This document shows positions 34,795-46,029 of a stretch of DNA of 64,000 bases, piece by piece. A program made the translations under genes and the position numbers. Source of the DNA: Neoceratodus forsteri. Its lineage: Eukaryota > Chordata > Ceratodontiformes > Ceratodontidae. The notes beneath the pieces are model-generated. The model was not told where the DNA came from and made no database searches. It was given only the letters and a program-made list of their open reading frames with translations. The stretch is taken from NCBI GenBank assembly GCA_016271365.2, contig CM028136.1:468966001-469030000 (forward strand), in the 5' to 3' direction. Position 1 is the first letter of the stretch; each line of letters starts with the position of its first letter.

Positions 34795-37460
34795 TGTCAG
34801 CTCTCTGATCAGGAGAGACTGGGCAGGGAGGAGGGGAAGAGGGGTTTTACTATATGTGAGGGAGGGAATCAAGACCACAGAGGTGTTGGATTACCCAGAG
34901 GAAAATGAAGGGCTGGAGGTGCTATGGGTTATGCTGAAGATGGACTCTGGGGCTACAGTACATACCAGGATAATTTGCAGACCTTCAGCAAAGGGAGAGG
35001 AGTCGGATAAGGCACATATGAGCCATCGTCAAAATGACAAGTAATAGGGAGGTGCTGCTAGTTGGTGACTTCAATCTGCCAGATGTGGAGTGGAGCCTTC
35101 AAACAATGGTTTCTTCAAAGAGCAGGGCCATCCATGACTCCCTACAAGGGGCTTTTCTCCAGTAGCTAATCATAGAACCCATTCAGGACATAGCAGTGCT
35201 TGAGCTTGTGCTTACAAATAGGGACAGCACTGAAGACTTCACAGTGGGTAGTCCTCTACGTACCAGTAGTCACCATACAGTGTGGTTCAACATAAAGACT
35301 TGAGCAGAGGCAAAATACTCAAGAACAAGGTCTTAGCATCTAGGGGGTCAGATTTTAAAGAAATGGAAGACTACCTCAGAAGCTGCCTCATAGAAGATCA
35401 TTGCTGGGTGGGGTAGAGGCACAGAGGGGAGCAGTAAGGGAGGGCATAATTAAAGCAACCCACCTCTGCACAAAGGAAAAGAGTAAAAGCAGAAGAAAAA
35501 AATATTCTGTTATGGTTCTCTGGTGAAGTGGCCAAGGTGGTGAAGGAAAAATGAATGGCATTGAGGAGATAAAGGAAAAGCTGTGGAAGGAGGGCAGGGA
35601 GGTATACCAAATAAAATAGGCTGTCAGGGGAACAAAGGCAAAGACAGAGGAAAGGATAGGCAAAGAGGTAGCTAAAGGGGAAAATACTTTCTTCAAATAC
35701 ATAAGCAAGAAAAGGTAAGCAAAAGGCTGGATAGTGAGGATTAGGAGGGCAGCAGGGGGAGACTGTGCAGAGCAGGACCAATAAAAATCTGCCATCCTGA
35801 ATGGGTACTTCTGCTCAGTCTTCACTGTGGGGAGAAGGGATCAAACTAATAGGGAGCAGCAGCAATGGGGGGGGTGAAACAAGCCCATTTTCAGAGGAAA
35901 GAGTCCCGCGGGGACTTGCAACTCTGAAAGCAGACAAAGCTATGGGATAGGACAGGATACACCCAAGGGTACCAAAATAACTCAGGGAGGTGCTAGCTGC
36001 CCCACTGATGGCCTTATTTAACAGTTCACTGGAAAGAGGTGTGATTCTGGAGGACTGAAGAAGAGTAGATTATGCCCCTCTATGTAAGAGTGGCAGCAGG
36101 GACAAGGCTAACAACTATAGCAAGGCCAGCCTCCTTTTAGTCATTGCTGAAATGAATGCAAACCCTGCTTAAGGAAGGACTAGTAGAGTATCTCAAATCC
36201 AAATGGCTACAAGACCACAGGTGGAATGGGTTCACAGGGGAGGTCATGCCAGGTGAAACTGATTGATTCTTTTGACTGGGTAAGAAGGGAAATATATCAG
36301 AGGAGGGTAGAAGACATGGCCTATCAGGACTTTAGCAAGGCCTTCAGCACTGTGACACACATGAGACTGGTAAAGTAATTGAACAGCTGAGTGGTGGGAA
36401 CCAAAGTGGTATCAGTTTAGAAACTAATTAATGGATTGGCATCAGAATGTATTGGTGGTTAATGGCACGCCCTCTAATGATGGGAGAGTGACTAAAGGGT
36501 GTCACAGGGCTCAGTACTGTGATCATTCCTCTTTAATGTCTTTATAAATGGACATTGCAGAAGAACTGGAAGAGAAGGTATATATTTTTGTAGATGATAC
36601 CAAAATCTGTAATAGGGTAGACACTCAGCAGGAGTAGAGAGAATATGCAGGGATCTTGGGAAACTTGAGAAGTGGTCAAGAGCATGGCAACTGGGGATTC
36701 AATACCCAAAAATACATAATAATGCACCTAGGGCATTGAAACCCGGGAGCAGGGTATAGGGAAGGGGATGTACTGACAGTCATTAAGCAGGAAAGGGAAC
36801 TTTGGGTTATGATAACTGATAACCTCAAAGTACCAGTGTGACATAGTAGAGGGTATGGCTAGTAGGACCCTGTGGTGCATAGGGAAGTGGTATTACCACT
36901 GTCTCTCTCACTGGTGAGACCCCACTTGGAGTACTGTATCCAGTTTTAGAGCTGCACCTCAGAAAGGACATAGGGTGGAGGCAGTCCAGAGGAGGGCAAC
37001 TATAATGGTGAAGGGATTGAACAAGAAGTACTATTAGGACAGAGGGATCATGTTCACCCTGGAAGAGAGGAGAGTGGGAGAGGACATAATAAAGACCTAC
37101 AAGTACCTCACAGGGGTGAACAGGGTGCCAGAGGGGAGTCTCTCTGAAATGAGAAAGAGCATCAGGACCAGTGGGCATGCAGTAAAGCAGGAGGGTGGAG
37201 TTTAAGAGGGATGTGAGCAAGTACTACTTCAAAGAAAGGGTGGCAGCTGCCTGGCAGAGACTGCTAGCAGAAGTAGAGGGTTTCAAGCATGCATGGGATA
37301 GACATAGGGGGATATTAGTAAATAGGCAGGGAGGGGAGATAGTTGTCATAGACCAGTTTGGGTCTGTGGAGACAAATTAGGCAGAGAATATCTGGGCAGA
37401 CATGGTGGGCCAAGTGGTACTTTTCTGCCAACAAATTCTGTGTTTCTATGTTTCTATGTA
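34795..37460 (+). pseudogene. CR1-clade LINE, decayed ORF2 and 3' end
   Basis: The element starts inside the EEP endonuclease (RRDWAGRRGRGVLLYVREG, 34,800 on). It continues with LLVGDFNLPDVEWS (about 35,060-35,090) and LELVLTNRD, then a decayed SxH box reading SSHH where SDH is usual. The RT is scattered over several frames with many stops; FVDDTKIC at 36,587-36,610 is the catalytic FADD-type box. A thumb/C-terminal part with AAWQRLLAEVEGFKHAWDR lies at about 37,240. The 3' end carries tctgtgtttctatgtttctatg, the short tandem tail typical of CR1. The 5' end is truncated and abuts an inverted L1 ORF1 fragment. Confidence 0.85.
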
Positions 37461-38089
37461 ACCATCCAAGCATTGTCCCCCATCTGACAATGCCCCCCAC
37501 CCAGCGTGGGCTGCTTCCACTTACCGCTGTCATTTATAGGCTGATTACACAGTCTCCTACTGGTCATAGCTTCACCAAAGTGCACCCACAGTACAGTCAG
37601 GATGAGCTCTACCTACTAAGCTGAAGTTTGTAATAGGGTTCCAAAAAAATTAAAGGTGCTTGGCAATTTAAAACTTCAGGCATGCAGAGCTCACTGAGGA
37701 TTATCTACTCCTGTAAGATGCTGACTCTGCCCTGGAGAAATAATTTCTTACCTGGAGTTACTCTACCCATGAAAGTGTTTCAAAAGAGAGAAAAGAACCT
37801 TCAGAGTAAAAATATTTCACTTAGGATAATCTTTTAGCCTTCTAAATTTAATCTTTTATATCTGTACATGACAGGGAATTGTTTAATTATGAATGATAGA
37901 AGTACATATTGATAATTTCATCCCTTCACTAAAGATGTATGAAGGTAATTTGTCATATCTTAGTGAACACCAAAGTGGTTTTGTTAACCATACAATTTGG
38001 GAAGAATCGAGGTTAGTAAACAAGATGTTTTTTAGCTCAGCAGATGGAATGCACCAAGCCTCTGATGCCATACAACTCAGGCCCTGATA
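37461..38089. other. No recognised gene
   Basis: Non-coding spacer between the CR1 tail and the Harbinger-like sequence. Confidence 0.4.
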
Positions 38090-38387
38090 TTCAAAGGATT
38101 TAAGCCTGGCACTAAATATTAGCACTAGGGCTGCTCCCTTTTAGCACCTGTTTCTCATATTCAGTTGATACTGCTATGCTTGTCAGTAGCACTAGTGCTC
38201 AAGCGCACAATTTATTTATGCAGCACCCAAACAGGGAGGCAGTGATGTGCATATCAGGAATAGTGCTATATGCAGAGCATTAGTTCTGTGCTAATGGATT
38301 AGCATGGTAGTATAGCACAGTGCTAATAATGACCATAAAAAGCAGGTCTAATACTTGAGCAGGCCCAAGAGGTGGAGAGAGGCACTG

Positions 38388-38426
<39 letters not shown>

Positions 38427-38431
38427 CACAT

Positions 38432-38480
<49 letters not shown>

Positions 38481-39680
38481 GAACATTGTGTACCTGATGC
38501 AGCAGCTCATGCAGGATGAGGAACAGGCCAATACCCCCCTGGACCCCGCCACAGGCCCCAGAGGTGCAATACTGCAAAAAGAAAGTACCATCCACAAGTC
38601 ACATTCAAAGTCCTCAGTGATGAACAAATCAATGGCTGGCACAGGTTCAACAGGTCCATGATCATGCAGCTGTCAACCCTGGGCTGGTACAGGTTCAACA
38701 GGTCCATAATCATGCAACTGTGTGAGCTGCTGCATGACCAGCTCTGGATAGACACCCTGCACAGCCATGCAATGCCCATAGGGCTCAAGGTGACAGCAGC
38801 ACTGTGCTTCCTGTCCACCAGAACCTTCCGGACAGTGTTGGGGGACACCACCAGTAGCTCACGGTCTGCCTCCTTGTGCCTGTTGGTCCATTTCCTAGAT
38901 GTCCTGCTGACCCATGCTGGGGAGTTCTTCATATTCCCCACCACACAAGCAGAGTGAAAAGCAACCATGCAGCAATTCTATTGAGTTGTGCACCTAGCAG
39001 CCATACTTGGTGCCACTGACTGAATCCATGTTGCCATCCAGGCACCAACCAGTGATGGATACGTGGTCTGTGTGAATAGGAAAGGTTTTCATTCCATTAA
39101 CTGCCAAGTGGTGTGCAATGAAACAGGATGCATCATCAGTATCCTGTCACTGTACCCTGGCAGTGCCCACAATGCCTTGTAGGCACAACTACATCCTGTG
39201 CCAGAGGTCTGAAGGACAGGCTATCCCTAGTGGGCACCTTTTCAGTGAGTATACCCCAAAGACCTCTCCCTCCATGTTGCAGATGATGTCACAAATCAAT
39301 GCCCTTTATCTACACAGGGGACAGTGAATATCCCCTGGCCCCTAACATTTGACCTATGACACGCATCCATTGAAGTGGGTGGCTACAATGGCACACATTG
39401 TTAAACACAATATCACTGAGTGGATCTTTGACATTCTCAAGATGCAGTTTAGGTGCCTTGAACATTCAGTGGTACCTACAGAAAAACCCACAGATGGCCT
39501 GAGCCATATTTCTTGCCTTTTACATATTAAACAACATGACACTCAACCATGGGAGATGCTTGTCAGCCCCAGAGGAACACTCTGTGGTGGATGTAGAGCC
39601 AGATATGACACTATGATGGCCAGGAGGTCATGGGAGTATACAGCCCACCTGATTAAAGAACTCTTTGGACCCAGATGGTG
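38090..39680 (+). pseudogene. PIF/Harbinger transposase relic
   Basis: Plus-strand codons in shifting frames follow the HARBI1-type transposase. An N-terminal helix segment (38,479 on: YLMQQLMQDEEQ) is followed by a DNA-binding part with ALCFLSTRTFRTVLGDT (38,800-38,850) and FFIFPTTQAE. After these come NRKGFHSINCQVVCNETGC (about 39,080-39,130), GDSEYPLAP (about 39,318; usually GDSGYPL), a decayed YNxxHxxT box and ILNNM. The first catalytic aspartate (usually CDA) reads CNE, and many stops are present, so it is inactive. The start ggccctgatattcaaag near 38,090 may be the left terminal repeat; no right end is seen. A (CA)n tract lies between end and ORF. Confidence 0.75.
38396..38478. repeat. 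(CA)n microsatellite
   Basis: About 80 bp of CA repeats with small TG/GC interruptions, inside the 5' part of the Harbinger relic. Confidence 0.95.
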
Positions 39681-39769
39681 ATTTCAAATCACACAGGAGA
39701 CTGTACTGATTTCAAACATTGCATTATTGAAAGAATAACAATTATGATCAGGAACAAATAAATAAAATG

Positions 39770-40065
39770 TCATCCAGGTGGAGAGGGGTATAAAGGGGCT
39801 GAAAGAAAACAACAAGCCATCCAGGCATGGGGGTCATGGGGTGTAAAGGGATTTGAAAGAAAACAAGCCATCCATGCAGGGGTGAAAGATAAAACGTGCC
39901 ATTCAGGCGGGGGCATGTAAAGGGATACAAAAATTGCATGCCATTCAGTAGGGGTGTAAAGGGGCTGAAGGAAAGTAACATACCATCCAGGCAGGGGTTA
40001 ATGGTGATGAAATCACATTTTAAGCCATTCAGGCAGACAGGGAGTTAAAAGTGGTGAAATAGAGG
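39770..40065. repeat. Degenerate minisatellite, about seven units
   Basis: gccat(c/t)caggc-type blocks recur at about 39,770, 39,817, 39,867, 39,897, 39,939, 39,984 and 40,023. Most are followed by gggg, then (g)taaaggg and a gaaa-rich stretch. Unit length varies from about 30 to 50 bp. Confidence 0.7.
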
Positions 40066-40188
40066 GATGGTCAAGCTGGAGCATGGAAGTCGCATAATAG
40101 CTTGGCTCCTTATGTCATCTGAATTTAAAGAGCATATTTTATTTTAAACTGAGTGATATAAAAAAGTTTTCAGTATTGATCATTTTAT

Positions 40189-41130
40189 ATGGCAGCCGCA
40201 ATGCAAAACTTGTCTAAGAAGCAATCTTTGTTGCAGTTTGAGGGCACAGATAAGCAGAATCCAGCACCGGCAGAGGTGCATACCAGATTGCAGCAAATGG
40301 CGATGGAAATGGGACTGGGAAAGGGACCACAAGAGCTGATGATTGCCAACTTGTCAGGAATTATTACAAATCTACAGAATGAAGTGCAGGCTGGATTTTC
40401 TAGCATAACTGCCCAAATAGCACATATACAGTCTGTGCTCACAGGGCTAGCAGAAACTATAGCCACACATACCGGCCAACTCAATGAACTCGAAAAATGG
40501 GTTGGAGAGTTGGAAGACAGAATGATAGCTATGGACAGAGAAAATAAAATATTAAAGCAGTATGTTGAAAAATTAATTCTGAAGTGGAGGACCAGAAAAA
40601 CAGAGCGAGACTGAACATACGCATAACTGGATTACCGAAGGAAAGGAAGGGAGCAAAGCTGTACAGCAAAGGCTTGTGGAATGTCTGGGTTTCCCCTGAC
40701 ATAGCCAACCAGTATGAAATATAGAGGGCCCATTGAACTGGAACAAGATCCAAGCTAGGAGAAAGGTCAATGCATTATTTAATAAAATACTTAAGATTTC
40801 TTGACAAAGAAAAGGTGTTGCAAGCTGCCAGGGTTCACAGACCCATAAAGGTAGAGGGTGGAAAAGTGTCCATATTTCAAGATTACACCAGGGAATTATA
40901 GATTCAATGGCAAAAGTGCTCTGGAGTTAAAATGACCCTGCAGCAGCATGGTTAGGGTTTTTCCATCTTACTGTATATCCAGCCAAACTAATGATTTCAA
41001 AACTGGGATGACCTCCTCATTTCTTAACCAAACCCAAAGATACTAAAGATGATGCCAACAAGGAGGAGGTGGCAGGAGAAGGCAGATCAAGAGCAAGAGA
41101 CACACCACTAGTCCACTGATCAAGAAATGG
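40189..41130 (+). pseudogene. L1/Tx1-type ORF1 (coiled coil plus RRM), C-terminus decayed
   Basis: The open frame 40,189-40,614 (141 codons) begins MAAAMQNLSKKQSLLQ and carries a long coiled coil (NLQNEVQAGFSSITAQIAHI; LNELEKWVGELEDRMIAMDR). It breaks at the RRM junction; downstream codons in other frames still show DFLTKKR (about 40,797), VEGGKVSIFQDYT (about 40,851) and a final PAKLMIS-like block (about 40,980). This order, coiled coil, RRM, CTD, is that of L1-clade ORF1p. The L1-type endonuclease at 51,737 has the same orientation and could be ORF2 of the same copy (inference). Confidence 0.75.
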
Positions 41131-41455
41131 CTATGTAAGCCTCTTTTTCTATATTTTAATACTTATGGAACTGTCAGGGAACAGTTTAAATGACTACTAA
41201 GCCAGGATTGGAATCTCAAGCACATTGCCAGTGAGAGTAATTTGCTACGACACATACTACAATATTGCTTTATGATGAGCAAACCAATATCTGCTTAATG
41301 GTTTAATTCTCTGCTCAAGGTAAGGAAACAAAGCAAGTGGAGGGACACTGTAAAATGATGTAGCAGACCCTAAAATTGTAAAATAGTCACCGTAGCCAAT
41401 TATATATGTGCTGTGGTTCTAGGGGTTAAACAATGGTTAATCACAAAACTCCCGT
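41131..41455. other. Spacer before the Gypsy element
   Basis: Possibly 3' flank of the ORF1 copy. No motif. It ends in cccgt, the candidate 5-bp target duplication of the Gypsy element. Confidence 0.4.
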
Positions 41456-42840
41456 TGTGGTAGATGAACCTCCCCCACCATTGTTTCCCCTTTTTTGTCA
41501 TATTTATTTTATGTCTCCTTGTAAAAATCTGTTGTGCAACAGTGATCGTTTTATTTTCTTTCTTGTGTCTGTAATCCTGTGCGTTTGCGTCCCTGTGTGA
41601 ATTCCCTGTGGTCCTTGGTTACGCGGTCAGACTGGCCCCCTGCTGCGTAACACTCGTCGTATGTCTGTTTTGCCCTTGAGATATTTGGTGTTAAGAGAAC
41701 CCCCCCACCCTTATGTTTTAGAAAGATTTCCTGAAGGCACCAGATAGGGTGTCTGTTCAAGTTAAGATAGAGCAAAAGGTACAAACCGCATGGTAGCTCT
41801 TAACGCCCGACGGCTAAAATACCAAAAAGGAAAGCCGACGGTAATACTGTGTGAGCAGAAGAGACTGCATCTGAAAGACAATTACATTCAAGCAGTCTAG
41901 TAAGGTAAATGCCCAACGGCATGTTAAGTACACAATCAAGGGTCTGTTTTTTCATTTTAAACACATAAGGATACTGAACATTATTTCTAAGCATCTGTAT
42001 GCCTCTGAAGATGTATATCTCTGTTTACATTATTTTCCCAATGGTAAAAGGGTATCAAACTGCTTCCCTTTTATTTATTCACTTTCAGCTTCCCTATTTC
42101 TTAAAGCTTCTAAGACAGTTTGTATTTAGGGAACCACAAGTTTCCCTCTGCTTTTCTAAACAACTTGAGATGTATATAGTTTAAAACAGACCTGTGAGTT
42201 CTGTGAACTTCCAGAGCCAATCACTAAGGTGGTTCTTGCACATTGCCTTCTCCTATAGGAGTCAGTGGCACTTTGCTGTTTTCTTTTATAGGGAGAAAGT
42301 GGATGTCCTGGCTAGAACTGGGGAGGAGTCATGTTAGGTTAGCCCACTTCTTAGTAATATGGACTGTATTAAGTGATATCCTGGTTTTATTTTCACTTTC
42401 AGAGCATATTCATGGATTAAACTTAAAGATGTATTGCCTAAATCCACATATTGTTCTTTGTAAGCCTGAACATAATGTATTTTTAAAATAATTATTAATA
42501 GAGGGGAGTGGCTTTCCTTCTGGAGGCAGAGTCTCCCTCCTATAAATGAAGCCTAGCTCCAGCTTGAAGTCAGACGTGCTTTAGGAGAGTCAGTGAAAAG
42601 ACTTCCTGCTCTCTGGTGATTTGCACAAAATAAGGTACTCTTGCTAGAGTTTTGGCAGAGTAATTGTGCTACCTTCATTTTATTTTTTTTAATTTATATT
42701 TTGAAGTACGCTGAAGTAAGCTGTTTCTGGATTAAATTTTGGTTATTTTGTTTTTGTTCCATAATAAAAGTCATACCAAACAAGGTATGTTGTACCATTT
42801 ATGTTGACTGTTGTGTGACCTGTTATTTCAACCCACCACA
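41456..42840 (+). repeat. 5' LTR of the Gmr1-like element
   Basis: 1,385 bp, TG...CA ends. A TATA-like ctataaatg lies at about 42,540-42,548, and a polyadenylation signal (aataaaag) at about 42,763. U3 would therefore run to about 42,570, followed by R and a short U5 (inference). Confidence 0.9.
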
Positions 42841-42842
42841 TT

Positions 42843-42861
42843 TGGTACCAGAAGTGGGGTT
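42843..42861 (+). other. Primer binding site, probably tRNA-Leu
   Basis: Two bases after the LTR, tggtaccagaagtggggtt begins. From memory it complements the 3' end of a vertebrate tRNA-Leu with one mismatch; the tRNA isotype is an inference. Confidence 0.65.
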
Positions 42862-42945
42862 GAAGGGTGATTCCACAAAGCTAGAGGTGGACTCCCAAAT
42901 ATACTGCACTTAGTATCCAGGTCAGATATAGGTGTCAACAGGTAC

Positions 42946-44016
42946 ATGGCTCATAAGGTGGAGGATAGAAATACCCTACCAGGAGTTTTGACAAGAACCC
43001 AGGCTGCTGCTATTGGAGAACCTTTACTTGAAGGATTACCTGCTTCCACATGACCTAAAGTCAAACCTGACATACAGATAATGGCAGGGGCAGGTATAAA
43101 GGAACCAGCTATGGAGCCACCTGAAACCTCTCCATAGGATCTCTGGGATTTACTGCGTTGGCTTGCTATAAGACAGCTGGAGATGGAATGTCTGTGAGAA
43201 GCCAATGTAAAGGAGAGGGAGGAGGAAAGACGACGACAAGATCAGAGGTGGGCAGACACAATACAAGCCTTACAACATATTGGGACTGGTTCGCGAAATG
43301 CCCAACCAAATCCTAGAGACATAAAGTTAACTAAAATGACTCTTTCTGATGACATAGAGGCATACCTTATTACCTTTGAGCATATAGCACAAGCTTGTAA
43401 TTGGCCTGCTACCCAGTGTGGGGTAAGACTGGCACCTTACCTATCAGGTAAGACCTAGTTAGCATATACCAGTATGGATGCCCAAGTTGCTAATGATTAT
43501 GCCTCTGTAAAGAAGGAGATCTTAAAGAGATATGACATTAATCCAGAAACGTATCGGCAAAGGTTTTGTTCCTTAAAACATTTACACCATGTGCCATCTC
43601 GAGAGACTTATACCAGACTGAATGATCTTTGTTATAAGTGGTTACAACCGGAAGGAAAGACTGTACCAGCCATTATTGAACTGTTTGTATTAGAGTAGTT
43701 TATCCAGGTTATGCCTGCGGATGTTCAGCTATGGATAAGGGAACATCACCCTGATACTGCAGAAGCCACCATCACCCTTGCTGAAGATTTCTTGACTGCA
43801 TGACAGCCAGTCCAAAAGAGGTATAGAAGAATGGAAAGTGCTATTCCTACGACCTCAACTACTTTGGTAAGAGCCTCTAATGTTTCCACTGGGCCTAGTA
43901 AAACCAAAGGGGATGGAAGGGAGATGATATTGAAAAAAAATGACTCTTCCATACAATGTCACTATTGCCATGGATTAGGCCATATTGCCCATTTTTGCCC
44001 CAAGGAAAAAATCTGA
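42946..44016 (+). pseudogene. gag: SCAN-like capsid and CCHC knuckle, six in-frame stops
   Basis: One frame runs from an ATG at 42,946 to a stop at 44,016 and is interrupted only by stop codons: 43,051, 43,135, 43,195, 43,456, 43,696 and 43,801. There is no frameshift. Several stops sit where Arg or Gln would be expected, consistent with C-to-T decay. A charged helix (VKEREEERRRQDQRW) precedes the capsid part. Its C-terminal domain resembles SCAN: LKRYDINPETYRQRFCSL, LFVLE before the stop at 43,696, then ADVQLWIREHHPDTAEAT. The nucleic-acid-binding knuckle is C-x2-C-x4-H-x4-C (CHYCHGLGHIAHFC, about 43,957-43,998). The SCAN domain of vertebrate zinc-finger proteins is thought to derive from Gmr1-like gag. 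Confidence 0.85.
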
Positions 44017-44740
44017 TTATCTAGCATCAATGAATATGGGAAATTTCTTTGTACAGACTATAGTAAATGGGACTCAGATAGAAGGATTGGTAGACTCAGG
44101 AAGCTGTCAAAGTTTGATTCGGGCCGATTTGTTAAAAGACAATTTACTGAGTTCCAAGGTCACTGATGTCATATGTATTCATGGCAACGTCCATCGGTAC
44201 CCAACAGCACAGGCACAGGTATATGTGAATGGCCAATCGTACAACATGACTTTAGGAGCTGTACCTACTCTTCCAGTGCCTTTAATAATTGGCCAAGATT
44301 TTCCCACATTCAAAGACCTTATAACAACATGTGACATTAATAAGGACATAACCTTATCTGCTGTGACTACACAAGCTCAGGCTCAGCAATTGTCACCATA
44401 CCCGGTGTTTTCCTTTGATGACTCTTTGTTTGAAGAAGGGAACAGAGGTCAAAAAACAAAGACTGAAAAAAAGCAGGCACAAAAAGACTGGAAACATAAG
44501 AATGCTGTTGTTAATGATGTAATGCCTCAGTATGATATAACTGATATTAAAGCAGATCAACAGAGTGATATCACACTTAACCCCTCTTTCTTACAGCTAG
44601 ACAAACAAATGTCTTCTGCCTCCCCTCAGATTATACAACAAAAGGGGATTTTGTATAGAGTGTGTACAAATCCTAGTACACAAGAATTAGTAGAACAGAT
44701 GTTGGTACCACAAAAGTATAGAAAAGACCTACTGTACTGA
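43985..44740 (+). CDS. Protease and start of pol (Gmr1-like), open 251 codons
   Basis: This frame overlaps the end of gag by 32 bp in another phase, across a run of six A (ggaaaaaatc). The aspartic protease motif LVDSGS (about 44,088-44,105) is followed by a flap/hydrophobic block ending LPVPLIIGQDFP. The protease makes the mature proteins from gag-pol. The rest is a linker leading to the H2C2 region (LYRVCTNPSTQELVEQMLVP). The stop at 44,738-44,740 lies just before the H2C2 zinc finger, so it cuts pol. Whether the frame change from gag is native (+1) or an indel cannot be decided here. Confidence 0.8.
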   Translation: MPIFAPRKKSDYLASMNMGNFFVQTIVNGTQIEGLVDSGSCQSLIRADLLKDNLLSSKVTDVICIHGNVHRYPTAQAQVYVNGQSYNMTLGAVPTLPVPLIIGQDFPTFKDLITTCDINKDITLSAVTTQAQAQQLSPYPVFSFDDSLFEEGNRGQKTKTEKKQAQKDWKHKNAVVNDVMPQYDITDIKADQQSDITLNPSFLQLDKQMSSASPQIIQQKGILYRVCTNPSTQELVEQMLVPQKYRKDLLY

Positions 44741-45911
44741 GTCCATGACATTCCTAGTGCTGGTCATGGGGGGCAAGACAGAACATCTGCTAGACTCTTA
44801 CAACGATTCTTTTGGCCTGGTTTACAGCAAGATGTTGTTGAGTACAGCAGACAGTGTCCCTCCTGTCAACAGGTCAGCCAAGTCACATGGAAGGATAGAG
44901 CTCTTTTAATGCCTTTGCCTGTAGTATCACAGCCTTTTGAAAGAATAGCCATGGATGTGATTGGCCCACTGATAAAAAGTAGTAAAGGTAACTGATACAT
45001 TCTTTTTTTATGTGACTATGCAACTAAATATCCCGAACGTTTCCCCTGAGAACAATGACAGCCCCAAAAATAGCTGACAAGGTGGTGGAATTTGGTAGTA
45101 GGATGGGCATCCCCAAGGAGATCCTGACGGATCGTGGAACTAATTTTACTGCTGCCTTGTTGTCTGAACTCTATAAAGCCTTAGGGATCACTACATTAAG
45201 AACTACCCCATACCACCCACAAACTGATGGACTTACAGAACGGTTTAATCAAACCCTAAAAGAAATGATTAGAAAGTTTGTGGATGATGAAGGGAAAAAC
45301 TGGGACCAGCATTTACCACTATTCTTGTTTGCTTATTGAGAGGTTCCCCAAGCCTCTACAGGATTTTCTCCATTCAATCTATTATATGGAAGAAATCCTA
45401 GAGGGCCCCTTGATATTGTTAAAGAAACATGGGAAGGAGAAACAAAAGTGAAATACACCAATATTCTGAATTATTTGGTTAATTTGAGGAAACAGTTAGC
45501 TCGATATATAGAAGATGCACATGAACACAACATAGCAGCACAAAAGAAACAAAAGTTTTATTATGATAACAAATCACAAGAAAAGAAATTCCATTCAGGT
45601 GACAAGGTATTATTATTGTTACCATCTAATGATAACAAACTGTTAATGAAATGGCAGGGACCTACACTATTGTCTCTCAGACTGGTCCTGTTACTTACCA
45701 AGTTAAAATACCCGGGAGATGGAAGTCCCACTCCATCTATCATGCTAATCTTTTGAAAGAATGGTATGCACAACCTGAACCTGACATAAAAACTAACTTT
45801 TATGTTATGCCTAATAGACCTGAGACAGAACTGGATATGGCCTACAAAGGACTTGAAACCCAAGAAAGTATAAATGATGTACAGATAAATCCTAATTTAC
45901 CTAACAAATAA
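44741..45911 (+). pseudogene. Integrase (H2C2, DDE, GPY/F), broken
   Basis: Following the protease, codons show the H2C2 zinc finger (H...H...CPSCQQ, about 44,747-44,875). The first catalytic Asp is in AMDVIGP (44,954). After a frameshift near 45,030, LTDRGTNF and LTERFNQTLKE follow (45,055-45,339 frame) with exact D-x35-E spacing. After a stop at 45,337-45,339 the same frame continues (NLLYGR, then HSGDKVLLLLP). It shifts again near 45,655 into the GPY/F module (GPVTYQVKIPG, YHANLLKEWY). The enzyme joins the cDNA to host DNA. All catalytic residues are visible, but two frameshifts and at least two stops make it inactive. Confidence 0.85.
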
Positions 45912-46029
45912 CATACAGACTTAGTACAAGTCTTACAAATATTCACCAGACTTTTTACTACCGTCCCAGGTAAAGCTAATAATGTGGTACACACTATTAC
46001 TACTGATTCTGCCCCTATAAGACAAAAAG

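Noticed and set aside
35388..35825. Minus-strand 145- and 127-codon frames that look like membrane proteins
   Set aside because: They are antisense to the decayed CR1 ORF2 and owe their hydrophobicity to its purine-rich sense strand.
38280..38968. Minus-strand Cys/Val-rich frames around the (CA)n tract
   Set aside because: They are produced by the microsatellite and by antisense reading of the Harbinger relic.
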